A program made the translations under genes and the position numbers. A stretch of DNA of 64,000 nucleotides. Source: Acytostelium subglobosum LB1. Its lineage: Eukaryota; Evosea; Eumycetozoa; Acytosteliales; Acytosteliaceae. Positions 44,621 through 55,528 of this stretch are shown here, piece by piece (the first letter of the stretch is position 1; the number at the start of each line of letters is the position of its first letter). Below the pieces are notes generated by a model that saw only the letters and a program-made list of their open reading frames with translations, was not told the origin of the DNA and made no database searches. The stretch covers positions 1 through 64,000 of the forward strand of contig NW_012236505.1 in assembly GCF_000787575.1 (NCBI RefSeq), written 5' to 3'.

Positions 44621-46936
44621 TTACTTGTTCAAGAACCAAATGGACTTGCGCTTGTTGGCTGTATCTTTGCCCTTGCTCTGTGACACCTCACCCATGGCCT
44701 CGGCCGTTTGGAGGTAGGCGGGCAGATCCTTGGTGCTTAGACTGCTACTGCTGGTGCTGTTGCTGCTGGTGATACCAATAGACAGATCGGTCTCGGACTT
44801 GCTTGGCAGCACAGGGGAGTGTCCACCCTCGCTACCACTGTTCCTCGAAGTCTTGGGTGACGACGACTCCTTGTCAGACTTCTTCTTTGCGGCCTCCTTG
44901 GCCTTCATCTTTTCCTCCTTCTCGCGCTTCTCCTTCTCCTCCTTCTGAATCCTCTTTGATATCTCCTTGATCTCCTTCTCCAACTTCTTGCTGCGCTTGT
45001 CTGTCATGTTGTTACCGCTGTTGGTGTTGGACACGGACTTCTTGCGTTCGATCGTGCCCGGGTTGGTCTGTGCCTGCGTGAAGTTGAAGCCGGCGCCAAT
45101 GCTTGCGGCCGACGTCTGTGACTTGGACTCGAGCTTGAACTCCTTGGTGCTGGACTCGCTGCCCAGGGTCAGGCTGGACTGGTAGGTGGTCTTGGTGTCG
45201 TCGGACATTGCCGCGCCAAGCTGGGTGGGTGGCTTCTCAAACATGTTGAGGTCGATGCCCATCTGACGGACGGTCTGATTGCGCTTGATTGTCTTGTACA
45301 TTGGCATGTTTGACTGGCCAGTCGGCGACAGGCTGTCCTTGGGCGCAGCAGTCGTGTGTTGGAGCTGTGGGCGGGTGGGTGTGCCGGGTGTAGTGATGGC
45401 GGTGGGTGCCGGTGGGAGATGCTTCAACACGTCGGCCACCTCACGGTTGTTCTCGGTGAACGACAGTGCTGGCTTGGTGAGCTGGATGGTTGGCGAGCCA
45501 ACCGATGGCGTGGACTCCAACGAGTTTGATTGATTTACATTGGCGCTGGTCGTCAGAGGTGACTTCTCGACATTGGGTGTGTTGGACGCGCTGTTTGGTG
45601 TTTGATCCTGTTGTTGCTGTTGCTGTGGCTGCTGTGTCTGTTGTGCCATCAGCTGTTGTTGTTGTTGTACAGTGGTGTTTAGTTGCTCGCGGACCTTGCT
45701 CAGCTCATCCTGCAGCAGCATTGAGTGCTCCTTCTCGTCGTCCAGTTGTTGTAGCGTCTCGTGTTGCGACGCGATCAGATCCTTGATACGCGCCACCAGG
45801 TTGTCGGCGGTCTTTTTGTTGAGTTCAGACTTCTTGCGCTCCTCCTCCAGTTGCAGCTGTGTCTTGTGATGCTGCTGCTTCTCGGCATCAGCTGCCGCCT
45901 TGATGTTGCTCAGTTCAATGGCGTTGTTTTGCTCGACGATTGTGGCGGTAGCACCGTCCAAGCCCAGCATCTTGCGGGCCTGGAACATCAAGCCATCGAC
46001 GGCGGACAGCTTCTCGCGCTCCTTCACCAACAAGGCTTGTGTATCAGACAGTTGCTTCTTGAGCGAGGCGACTGTGAGCGAGTCACCGACAAGTGGTGCC
46101 GACGACGAGAGGTTGGCGCTCATCTCGCTGTTGAGCGACTCGAGCTTTTGATTAAGTGACAGCTGCTCGGCCAGACGCATCTGCACGGTCTGGCTCTCTG
46201 CGCGCTCCTTGTCCAGCTCCTTCTCGAGCGCCAGGTTGCTCTCCTCGATGTTGGTGATCTCGTTCATGAGCGACTGGAGGTTGTTGATGTTCTCCTTGGA
46301 CATGGCCTGCTTCTCGCGATCCAGCTGCTCGCACTCATTGATGACGGCGTCCAGTTGATTGGCCAGATTGTCGCGCTCCGACTCCAAGTCCTTGTAGATC
46401 TCGAATATCTCCAGTTTGGTCTTCTTCTCGTGCTTCAACTTGGCCTCCATGTCGGCCTTGTCCTCCTCCACCGATGACTTGTACGCAGTGATCTGTTCGA
46501 CCAGACTGCTGACGGTCTCCTTCGCGTCCATCACTCTGCCCTTCTCCTTGAGCAGCATTATCTTTAATCTCTTGACCTCCATTGTATCCTCCTTCTTGAT
46601 CTCAATGTCTGAGACATCAAAGTCATCATCATCGTCGTCGTCATCATCGTCATCATCATCTTCTTCATCTTCATCCTCATCATCATCATCATCTCTGTGT
46701 TGGTGTTGTACTCTACTACTCTTTTGTTGTTTTGATGGTACCCTCTCTGACTCGTCTGAGCTGCTATCATGATCATCGTCATCCTCCTCCTCACTGCTTG
46801 TTATACTATCATCGTCTTCATGTGTAGTAGTATCATGTGTAGTTGTATCATGATCGTCATGTGTGTCCTCCACCTTGAACCTAACGACTTGTTCACTATC
46901 CGCTGCTGAGGCAGGTGGTGATGTATCTGTATCCAT
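44621..46936 (-). CDS. Acidic, coiled-coil protein of unknown function
   Basis: A single exon of 771 residues from the ATG at 46936. Residues 25-120 are extremely acidic with an Asp run of more than ten. About 125-430 is a continuous coiled coil with heptads (KAMSKENINNLQSLMNEI, QLSLNQKLESLNSEM). 430-560 is Gln/Pro/Thr-rich. A short, more complex segment near 570-640 (TVRQMGIDLNMFEKPPTQ, SLTLGSESSTKEFKLESK) may be a binding motif. About 660-720 is a Lys/Glu single helix, and the C-terminus is Ser-rich and ends KRKSIWFLNK. I do not recognise a family. Features fit a cytoskeletal or scaffold protein, but that is inference. Confidence 0.75.
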   Translation of the reverse strand: MDTDTSPPASAADSEQVVRFKVEDTHDDHDTTTHDTTTHEDDDSITSSEEEDDDDHDSSSDESERVPSKQQKSSRVQHQHRDDDDDEDEDEEDDDDDDDDDDDDDFDVSDIEIKKEDTMEVKRLKIMLLKEKGRVMDAKETVSSLVEQITAYKSSVEEDKADMEAKLKHEKKTKLEIFEIYKDLESERDNLANQLDAVINECEQLDREKQAMSKENINNLQSLMNEITNIEESNLALEKELDKERAESQTVQMRLAEQLSLNQKLESLNSEMSANLSSSAPLVGDSLTVASLKKQLSDTQALLVKEREKLSAVDGLMFQARKMLGLDGATATIVEQNNAIELSNIKAAADAEKQQHHKTQLQLEEERKKSELNKKTADNLVARIKDLIASQHETLQQLDDEKEHSMLLQDELSKVREQLNTTVQQQQQLMAQQTQQPQQQQQQDQTPNSASNTPNVEKSPLTTSANVNQSNSLESTPSVGSPTIQLTKPALSFTENNREVADVLKHLPPAPTAITTPGTPTRPQLQHTTAAPKDSLSPTGQSNMPMYKTIKRNQTVRQMGIDLNMFEKPPTQLGAAMSDDTKTTYQSSLTLGSESSTKEFKLESKSQTSAASIGAGFNFTQAQTNPGTIERKKSVSNTNSGNNMTDKRSKKLEKEIKEISKRIQKEEKEKREKEEKMKAKEAAKKKSDKESSSPKTSRNSGSEGGHSPVLPSKSETDLSIGITSSNSTSSSSLSTKDLPAYLQTAEAMGEVSQSKGKDTANKRKSIWFLNK

Positions 46937-48578
46937 TGTTGTTGTTCTTGTTTGTGTGTACAAATAATAATATCTTCTTTGATAAGATAATATATTAATG
47001 ATTGTTAGCTATAATTGAATGATTGTGATTGATTGATTGTATGAATGAATATGGATTGTCGATGAATTGCAGGCAGGATAAGGATTGTTGTTGTTGTTGT
47101 TGTTGTGTTTGGTGTTGGAGTTGGAGCCGGCACACACCGCGATGTCGTCTCAACGGCAACATCGAATTTGAAATGAAACACAACAACATTGTTAAGATAA
47201 TTTAGTGTGAGTGTGCGAGGGTGGTCCAGTCCATGATTGTGTGATTGATTGATTAAACGAGTGATTATGTGTATTATGGATGATGATGTATAACTTATAA
47301 TATGTATGAATATTATAAGTTGCACATTCAACACACACATGAACACACAATGATGGATTATGATCTAAATACAGATGGATGAATGATTGATTGAATGATC
47401 TCATAAGTGGTGTCCGATCATCATGATCTGGAAGAAAACAACAACAACAACAATGTTGTTATGTTGCAATGAAAATAGGCTGCAGTGCTGTATTGACAAT
47501 TAATGACATTCACCTACCCACCTGTTAAGTTAATATCTTGTTGATGTCCTGTTTCTGTTCTGATTTTGTTGACAACAAGTAATAATAATATTATTGTCTA
47601 TCTTTGTTATTATTTGATTGATTTTAATGATGATGTTCTACAATGTAATGATATGATATGATATGAATGACAAGGGTAGGAAGGAAAGTAAATGAATGCA
47701 ATGAATGATTCATGGAAGGATGCATTGTACAGGAGACACAGACACCTCCTTCAGTTTGGGAGACGGCGTCTATCGACATTCCATCAAGATAAATTCAAAA
47801 AATTGTAATAAATAACCGATTCATCAATGTTTTGACCACCGATCGATCAGACCTCCCCAACACAAAACACTCTCATTCAATGAAGAGCTCCCTTCTTCGT
47901 GTCCAGTACTCTCTGCCAAACAACAACCGAAAGTAGATATATATTATGTGGTGTTTGTTGTAAGGTACTATCTTGTCGGAATAATCCTGTTGTTATGTCT
48001 ATGAATATGATTACTAACTCAAACAAACAGACAATTATCTATTTGAATAATAGATTGATTAATAATGATGACAACAAAGATGATGAAGATAGTGGAGTTG
48101 AGTGGATTGGAGTGAAGATTGTTGTTGCGATGAAATTGAGTAAGGAAGTAGAGTTGGTTGTTATCACCTCACAGTTCCCAACTTTGCAAAGAAGTAGAAG
48201 AGTCAATGGGCATGCCTTCGTAATGTGTGTCTCTCTATCTTGTGTTACTCTTGAGTGATTTGATTTGTGGTTGTATAACAGTGTTGTGTTGTATTCATTT
48301 TGATTGGGAACTGATTCGAACAAATTGTTGGGGGACTCTCTTTAAAGGATTAAGGTCGTTGTTGAGCTTGTGTTGTTAGATTGGTTAGAGTGAATCAATC
48401 TATCACCTTATCAATCACTTTCCCACATTCACCAACTAATCAACAAATATACAGATACACACATACACACACACCTATATATATTACTAATATTTATTAC
48501 TACTACTACATACATATACATTATATAACTACACTTGTACACAGAATAACAATATAACATTTAGATAAGATAAATAGA
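46937..48578. other. Intergenic, 1.6 kb, no gene seen
   Basis: A divergent promoter region between the coiled-coil and amidotransferase genes. Microsatellites (GTTGTTGTT near 47082-47105, ATGAT tracts at 47649-47665) and AT-rich stretches dominate. Frames of 119 codons (47899-48258 plus) and 94 codons (48323-48039 minus) overlap each other, show no family features and are not called. Confidence 0.5.
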
Positions 48579-49419
48579 ATGAAGATTGCCATCAGTAGGT
48601 ATACACCATACTTCATGATGATAAATGATCATGATCAATTCAATACAATACAATACTTATACCTATTTCAAACAAACAACTCAAGTTGTAACCGAACCAT
48701 CAATAAGCGATATACCAGCATTCAATGCATTATACATTAACTTTGCATCATTGTATGGATTGGAGAATGTAGAGACAACATTGTTTAATGCCGTAGGATA
48801 TGAATGGCCAGAGAACCCCGCAGACTACGATGGCTATCTGCTGACGGGCAGCTCTGCCAACTCATACGATCAGGACGATTGGATACTGCAACTAAAGAGG
48901 AATCTGGTTGAGCTGGATCGTCTCGAGAAGAAGATATGCGGCATCTGCTTTGGCCATCAGATCGTCGCCGAAGCCTTGGGCGGCAAGGTCGAGAAGAATC
49001 CCAAGGGCTGGGAGCTGGGCCAGATCGACGTGCCCCTCACGAGCGAGGGCCAAGAGTTCTTTGGCGACTTTGACATTGCAGATCGCCAGTCCATCACCAT
49101 TCTGCAGATTCACCAGGACATTGTCACGCGCGTGCCGCCTGGCATGACTGTGCTGGCCTCCAACGACATTTGCAAGATACAGAGTCTCTGCAAGCGATCG
49201 ACGACGAGCGGTGATGCTGGCGCATCCCCCTCCTCCAGGTATCACATCATCACATTCCAGGGTCATCCCGAGTTCACACCATCACACCTTATCGACCTGA
49301 TCCACAATGAGATCAGTCACGTCGATGAACAAGTGCGACAAAAGGCCATCGCCACCATCAAGACCAATCCAGATCAGCAGATGTTCGCACAAGTGATCAA
49401 TAAATTCTTTAGTCAATAA
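48579..49419 (+). CDS. Class I glutamine amidotransferase-like protein
   Basis: Two exons: a 16-nt first exon (48579-48594, MKIAI plus one base) and 48686-49419, giving 249 residues. Joining at donor GTAGGT and acceptor CTCAAG restores the family start MKIAIIVTEPSISD. The next donor-like GTATAC (48599) would break the frame. The triad is visible: the nucleophile elbow KICGICFGHQIVAEALGG (Cys) and HIITFQGHPEFTP (His, Glu). YDGYLLTGSSANSYDQD is the usual oxyanion region. This is a stand-alone GATase1 domain, of the group with GMP-synthase-like amidotransferases and gamma-glutamyl peptidases. The acceptor substrate is unknown. Convergent with Ubc13. Confidence 0.85.
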
Positions 49420-49595
49420 GCTTGTCGACAAGCTTGCCTTTGGTACCCTGTCGCTGATGCAGTCGTAATCGAAGTCGTAATCGTAATCCCATCTCCCAAC
49501 AACCAATCCTATCCTATCCATATTCACTTGAATGAATGGTGATCTCTCACCGTCCTATATTTAATGAAGTCGCGCAGTTTGTCGATCGTCGTCCA

Positions 49596-50226
<631 letters not shown>

Positions 50227-50896
50227 TCTCTATTGATTGTATTGTATTGTATTATATTGTATGATTGTCGTTGTTGTTGTTGTTGTTGCAATCAATACCT
50301 CTATCTATATATATATATCTATTAATAATAATAAGGTGGTGTGTGATTGATTGACATGAAAGTGATTGACTAAAGAGTCAGAGTGCGTATGTTGAATCAA
50401 TTCGAAGTTGAAATTGCAAGACAAAGAGTGACCCAATTTTTTCGAACTTGATTTGGATAGATAGAATACCAATACACATTCATTCCAATGAACCAATTAT
50501 TTTCAATCCATCTCAATGAATTTGATCGACATCTAGTTCTAACTTATACAAGTTGGTAACAACTAACAACATGGAATTAGGATTCAATTGAACTTAAGTT
50601 CATGAACAAGCCCAACAATAACCATTGTGGCTGAAATATCGTTGCAGTGTTGGGGTGTTGGGCGAATAAAAAAAGTCGTTGGAGTTTTGTTCTTGGCATC
50701 CAGTAGTAGGATGGCATGTAATGGAATGGTTGAACATAAAACAGAACTTGTCTCAGACTTGTCATGATCCCGAACCATCTTATAAACTTGTCACAAGACA
50801 TATCATTCACATTAACTTGATATACATAATATAACATACAAAACATAAATATAACTTTCAGTCTTTCACNTCAATCAATCAATCAATCAGATAAGA
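50227..50896. other. Intergenic, no gene seen
   Basis: A 670-base divergent spacer between ubc13 and the saposin-like gene, with TTGTTGTTG (50266-50288) and TATATATA tracts near ubc13 and one N at 50870. No coding content is recognised. Confidence 0.5.
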
Positions 50897-51631
50897 ATGA
50901 ATAGTAGGATTACATTATTGTTATTGTTTGTGATTGTGTTGTTGTTACCAACAACAATACAAGGAAAGATAAGATCAAAGGAACAGGAGGAGAATTGTGA
51001 TTTGTGTAAATACTTGGTTAGCCAAGTAGAGAGATATATTCAGGATAACTCTACAACAACACATGATCAAATACTCGGTTATCTATCACAGGATTGTACA
51101 GTACTTGGACCATGGCAGGATGATTGTCTGGCAGAGGTCAAGCTATATGGTTCAGGTCTCATTGACAATGTATTGGACAGCAAGGAGAATCCTCAAATCG
51201 TTTGCTCAAAGGTTGGCGCATGCACCGCACTCTACGGCTCGCTGGCCGAGGCGGTCGATCCTCGCTCCGACTGCCCAATCTGCGAGTGGATGGCACAGGT
51301 CATCGTGTCGGACCTTCAACAGAATATGACCGACGATGACATCCAGGCCAATATTCAGAATCAGTGCACGGTGTTTGTCGATCAGGATTGGATTACCACA
51401 TGCATCTCAATGGATCAAAACTATGGACTTCGCTTGATACAGAGTATCCAACAGGGTCAGTCATGTGACCAATCGTGCTTCACCTGCGGTCTGTGCGGCA
51501 CACCCACTTCAATATCATCGTCCAGCGGTCAAACCTCTGGAACATCGACATCTGGTACAGGCTCAGGATGGGGCACTGGTGGATCAACTGGATCAAGTGG
51601 TGGAGTTGGAACTGGATCTGGATCAACTTGA
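50897..51631 (+). CDS. Secreted saposin B-domain protein (countin/amoebapore-like)
   Basis: A single exon of 244 residues. A signal peptide (ITLLLLFVIVLLLPTTIQG) is followed by two saposin-B type domains. The first (about 33-110) has CDLCKYLVSQVERYI, DCTVLGP and VCSKVGAC; the second (about 125-195) has CPICEWMAQVIVSDL, QCTVF and CDQSCFTCGLC. The six-cysteine spacing is kept in both apart from extra Cys in the second. A Gly/Ser/Thr-rich tail ends the protein. Saposin-like proteins bind lipids; in dictyostelids they include the counting-factor protein countin and bacteriolytic amoebapore-like peptides. Which of these it resembles more cannot be settled here. Confidence 0.83.
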   Translation: MNSRITLLLLFVIVLLLPTTIQGKIRSKEQEENCDLCKYLVSQVERYIQDNSTTTHDQILGYLSQDCTVLGPWQDDCLAEVKLYGSGLIDNVLDSKENPQIVCSKVGACTALYGSLAEAVDPRSDCPICEWMAQVIVSDLQQNMTDDDIQANIQNQCTVFVDQDWITTCISMDQNYGLRLIQSIQQGQSCDQSCFTCGLCGTPTSISSSSGQTSGTSTSGTGSGWGTGGSTGSSGGVGTGSGST

Positions 51632-52051
51632 TCTGATGATTCACCCGAGAACACATTGTAATATTGCCATTATTGTTATTAATAACATTACATTAACTCT
51701 TTCGTAGCCATTCATTGGCATGGAAGTAGATATAATCAAAGACTTTGCAAAGGATGTCCTTGTGTGTATGATGTTTGGGCAATCTTGTGTCAAGGGAGGG
51801 AGTTGATTGTTTAGTATTATTGATCGAGATGGTCTCGAGCTAACTACTCATTCCATGGATTGGATCGACAATCCAATAGAATGACATACCCTCATAGACA
51901 TCCCCTCGCAGACATACCCTCGCAGACATACCCTCACACTAATTTTGCAGACTTCATAAAGTGATTCAGAAGATCAATCAATTCAAAGTATTAAGTTATT
52001 AGTTGTTAGATATAATATTGAAGAATATAAAGATATATAGTATATAAAGAG
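51632..52051. other. Intergenic, short direct repeats
   Basis: 420 bases. ACATACCCTC recurs three times near 51885-51935 (ACATACCCTCATAGACAT, CAGACATACCCTCGCAGACATACCCTCACAC), a small direct repeat. The AT-rich end is the likely promoter of the TRAPPC6 gene. Confidence 0.5.
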
Positions 52052-52993
52052 ATGAGCAATCCAACATCACCTAGTGAGACTTCCTCACTGTCATTGTCAT
52101 CTCAGTCTGGAGTGTCTGTCAGCGAGAAGATCAATCCAATATCATCGTCAACGGGCAACCCTACGATCAGTCCACTGTCTACATTCACACCTGGCGTACC
52201 ATCGTCACTATCTGCCTCCAACTCTCCATTGACATCACTTCATCAATCATCATATAGTGGAGTTGGCGGTGGTGTTGGTGTTGGCGTTGGCAATGCACCA
52301 CCTACCTCTAGTAATAACATGATGATGACAGGCGCTACTACAACAACAACACCATCATCTGCGACTGCTGGTGGAGTACCTTCATCTCTATCGACACAAC
52401 CAATGACACTGCCACAGAAAGAGATCAGCGTCAGTTGCTTCGAATACCTCTACATCGAAATCATTCAATATATAGTTGCCTCTTGCAAGACCGACAAGAC
52501 ACAGATCGCCAAGCGACTCGAGAAGCTAGGCTTCAAAGTGGGACACAAGTTAGTCGACAAGTAAGGGTCCATCATCCATCGACCATTCGATCAATCGATT
52601 GATCACTAACACTCAATCACTCAATCAATCAATCAATCAATCAATCTTGACCCATCACTTAGACTGTCGATCGACCCAACGACATTGTACACAGACCCAT
52701 TGGACATTGTAAAGTTTATCTGTAAGGTGTTCTGGATGGCCGTGTTCAAGAAGTCGGTGGACAGTTTGAGGACTAATCATAAGGGCATCTTTGTGCTGAC
52801 GGAGCAAAAGTTCCAATGGCTGCTGCATCTCTCATTCGATCCGAGCTCCACCAACAAGGACTGCTCAGAGTACGTCCACTTTGCCGTTGGCCTCGTCAAA
52901 GGCGCCATGGCCAACTTTGGTTACAAGACATCAGTAGGCTTCGAGATACAACACAATCATACAGTAGTATTCACGATCAGATTGGAACAATAA
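52052..52993 (+). CDS. trappc6: TRAPP complex subunit TRAPPC6 (Trs33), Bet3 family
   Basis: Exons 52052-52560 and 52663-52993, giving 279 residues. The 102-nt intron has a CACTAAC branch motif and a long CAATCAATC run before the acceptor. The first 120 residues are Ser/Thr/Gly-rich and dictyostelid-specific. The conserved part begins VSCFEYLYIEIIQYIVASC and includes LEKLGFKVGHKLVDK, DIVKFICKVFWMAVFKKSVDSLRTNHKGIFVL and FAVGLVKGAMANFGY, all typical of TRAPPC6. TRAPP complexes are Rab1/Rab11 exchange factors and tethers in ER-Golgi and Golgi traffic. The human protein is about 160 residues, so the N-terminal extension is the unusual part. Confidence 0.93.
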
Positions 52994-53099
52994 TGTAATG
53001 ACATAGACAGACAGATGTAGATGTTGGATGATGGAGGAGGTTGTAAGTTTATTTGTACACAATACATAATAGTAGTTAATTACACTGTCAACAAGCGAA

Positions 53100-54320
53100 T
53101 TAGGCTGTGACACAATCATTGATGTCATCGCTGCAGGTGGATGAACTGCTGATCTTGAGATGGGGAATGAGACTGTGGGAGTAGATGTTGGACGAATGAC
53201 ATAGGAGAGGGAAGCGAGGCTGGATGGAGGGATGGCGAGTGGATCTGCCGACGAGATACTCGATGGGGTACTTGACACTGTCCACCCAGAAGCGGTATTG
53301 ATCGCGCGAGTCAAACACGGGCGAGCAGAACAGGAATGATTGTCCCTGCTGCAGCATCTGCTTGGAGCACATCGACTGCGTGTCATGCCAATAGCGCTGC
53401 ATGGAGTGCACGGCCTGCGTCTCAAAGTGGGTGGGCATGCCCGACTCGCGGTCCCACGTAGTGAGGATGACGTAGTTGTCTCTTGACGGGTCCAGTGGCA
53501 GCCCGATCGGTTGCAGGGTCCACTGGTACACCTTGACAGTGTCGATAGTCTTGAAGGTGGCGTGGTCGTTGATGACGATCCTGCGATGCACGCGTCCAAT
53601 GAAGGACTTGGGTGCGCGGATGACCGCACGGTTATGTGCGTCCAGCTCCAAATGATCGGCATACGCCTGTAGGATGGCCTTGATATGGGACTCGTCCTCG
53701 TTGTTGAACCACCAGGGAGTGTGAAGCTTGACGTTGCCACCAACGCTCAGCTGTTGTGCAGTCGACCTGAGTGCATCAACTAGCTCTACGTTCAGGCTGG
53801 CAGTCTCTGAGTCCTCCTCATCCTCGTCGTCCGAGATAAAATCGCAAGTGACCAACTTTAGTGATGACGATGATGATGATAATGATGTTGTTGGCGATGG
53901 TAATGTTGCGCCCTTCAATCTGAGAGACAAAGAGAATGATGATGATTGAGTGAACTGCTGCTGGAACTCCTCCAAGTCGTCAAAATGGCAGTGATCATTA
54001 GATTCATCACTTTGGTCCTCTGTGTCGTCGTCGTCACTTTCGTCGTCATCCTCGTATTCCTCATCGTCGTCCTCCTCCTCATCGTCCTCATATGAAGAGG
54101 AGTCATCACCAGATGATGAACTGATGGAATCGTCTTCGGCGTCTGATTGCTCGACGTCGCTCCCGTCTGACCCGGCACTTCCATGATAAAATTCTTGATG
54201 TTGATTGGCGGCGTCATTGGCAGCGGCAAATAGTTTCTCTTCAGTGATCTTCTTCATGATTTCGTCTTGTGATTCTTGATCATGGTGAATATCATCATGA
54301 TTGATAAGTGGATTATCCAT
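53100..54320 (-). CDS. Acidic-N-terminus protein of unknown function
   Basis: A single exon of 406 residues. Residues 45-120 are an Asp/Glu/Ser-rich acidic run. The second half (about 195-370) has complex sequence suggesting a folded domain: VKLHTPWWFNNEDESHIKAI, SFIGRVHRRIVINDH, VYQWTLQPIGLPLDPS, YVILTTWDRES and QYRFWVDSVKYPIEYLVG. I do not recognise a family. GC-ending codons and complex composition in that half argue that it is real. Convergent with trappc6 (106 bp between stops). Confidence 0.72.
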   Translation of the reverse strand: MDNPLINHDDIHHDQESQDEIMKKITEEKLFAAANDAANQHQEFYHGSAGSDGSDVEQSDAEDDSISSSSGDDSSSYEDDEEEDDDEEYEDDDESDDDDTEDQSDESNDHCHFDDLEEFQQQFTQSSSFSLSLRLKGATLPSPTTSLSSSSSSLKLVTCDFISDDEDEEDSETASLNVELVDALRSTAQQLSVGGNVKLHTPWWFNNEDESHIKAILQAYADHLELDAHNRAVIRAPKSFIGRVHRRIVINDHATFKTIDTVKVYQWTLQPIGLPLDPSRDNYVILTTWDRESGMPTHFETQAVHSMQRYWHDTQSMCSKQMLQQGQSFLFCSPVFDSRDQYRFWVDSVKYPIEYLVGRSTRHPSIQPRFPLLCHSSNIYSHSLIPHLKISSSSTCSDDINDCVTA

Positions 54321-55528
54321 TGTTGTTGTAAAGTTGTTGTTAATGTTGTTGATGGATTGATAATTTAAAGTAGTCTAATAAGATAGGTGATGCTGTTGAG
54401 TCTTAGGTTGACAATCGTGAACGGCTACGTCTTCAATGATATTACTAATAAATGGCGATAATGATGATGTTGATGTGGAATGTCTAAACATAAAAGCCAT
54501 TGAGCTAATTGAAGATGGTAATAAGTTATAATTGGTAATTAATTAAGAGATAAGAGATAATTGATTGTTAAATAAAGTTTATGATAAAACTGTATTTGTA
54601 CGTAATATGTATTTGTATGAACGATTGATTGATTGATTGATTAAGTTGCTTTGATTGATTGAGTAAGTTTAGTGAGTGATTGATTGAACGTAGCAAGTAT
54701 ATATTATTATGTATTATGTATTATTTATGTTTGTTGTGATAGGAGTGGAAATAACCAGGCTTGAGTTGCAATGAAATGAAATGAACGTGATTAATGAAGG
54801 GAAGGGAGTGGAGGAATGGGTGGATGGATGGGAAGGGAGCAGAAGAATGGGAAGTAATGGATGTGGTGTTCTTGAAAACTTGAATAACAGGGTTTGGTGT
54901 ATGTAGCAGTCACATTTCTGGAAGGGATGTTGTCGTTGTGTAGCTGCACACAGGGAGTCGTTGTTGTTGTTTCCAGTCACAACCTGAAAAAAAGGGTGAA
55001 AAAGAATGGAAACACTTCTGTGTGAGTGTGTGGCAATCTACGTAAATTTTTATTATTAATTTTAAATATAATGTTGTTGTTTGTTTGTTTAACGTGTTTT
55101 GTTTGTACAACATCTCTCTATGTGTGTGTGTACGAGAGAATGAAGGATGAATGAATGAAGGAACTACGAGAGCAACTTTCATATTCATTGACATTATTGA
55201 AGTACGATTAAGTAACAGAGAATAGGAGGTTCCGAGATCAAACATTGACAACGAGTTGGCAACTAATATATACTCTTTAGTTTGTAAGTACATTCTCAAG
55301 TACCACCATCACAACAACTACAACATCATCATGAACAGGCATTAGATGAAGCAGCAGCACAGCCAGAAGTGGACACGGATATCATGTCAATCATGTCAAT
55401 CATGTCAATGGCTATGACATTGTTGTTGATATATATATATTAACTTTATACTCAATATATATCCAATGTATGATACATAGGTGATACATCATTGTCTTGA
55501 TCACAAGATATAAGATTCATTGACAGTC
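54321..55528. other. Unassigned region with possible unrecognised exons
   Basis: 1.2 kb. On the minus strand an open stretch at 55299-54910 (129 codons) includes complex sequence (for example NSLSMFDLGTSYSLLLN) and runs into a good-looking acceptor (CACCCTTTTTTTCAG near 54987). On the plus strand 55235-55345 also reads open (IDNELATNIYSLVCKYI), followed in another frame by ALDEAAAQPEVDTD and three ATCATGTCA units (55381-55407). Neither strand gives a coherent gene, so none is called. Confidence 0.35.

Noticed and set aside
47899-48323. Overlapping frames of 119 and 94 codons on opposite strands
   Set aside because: Low-complexity residues, no family match, no supporting splice or promoter logic.
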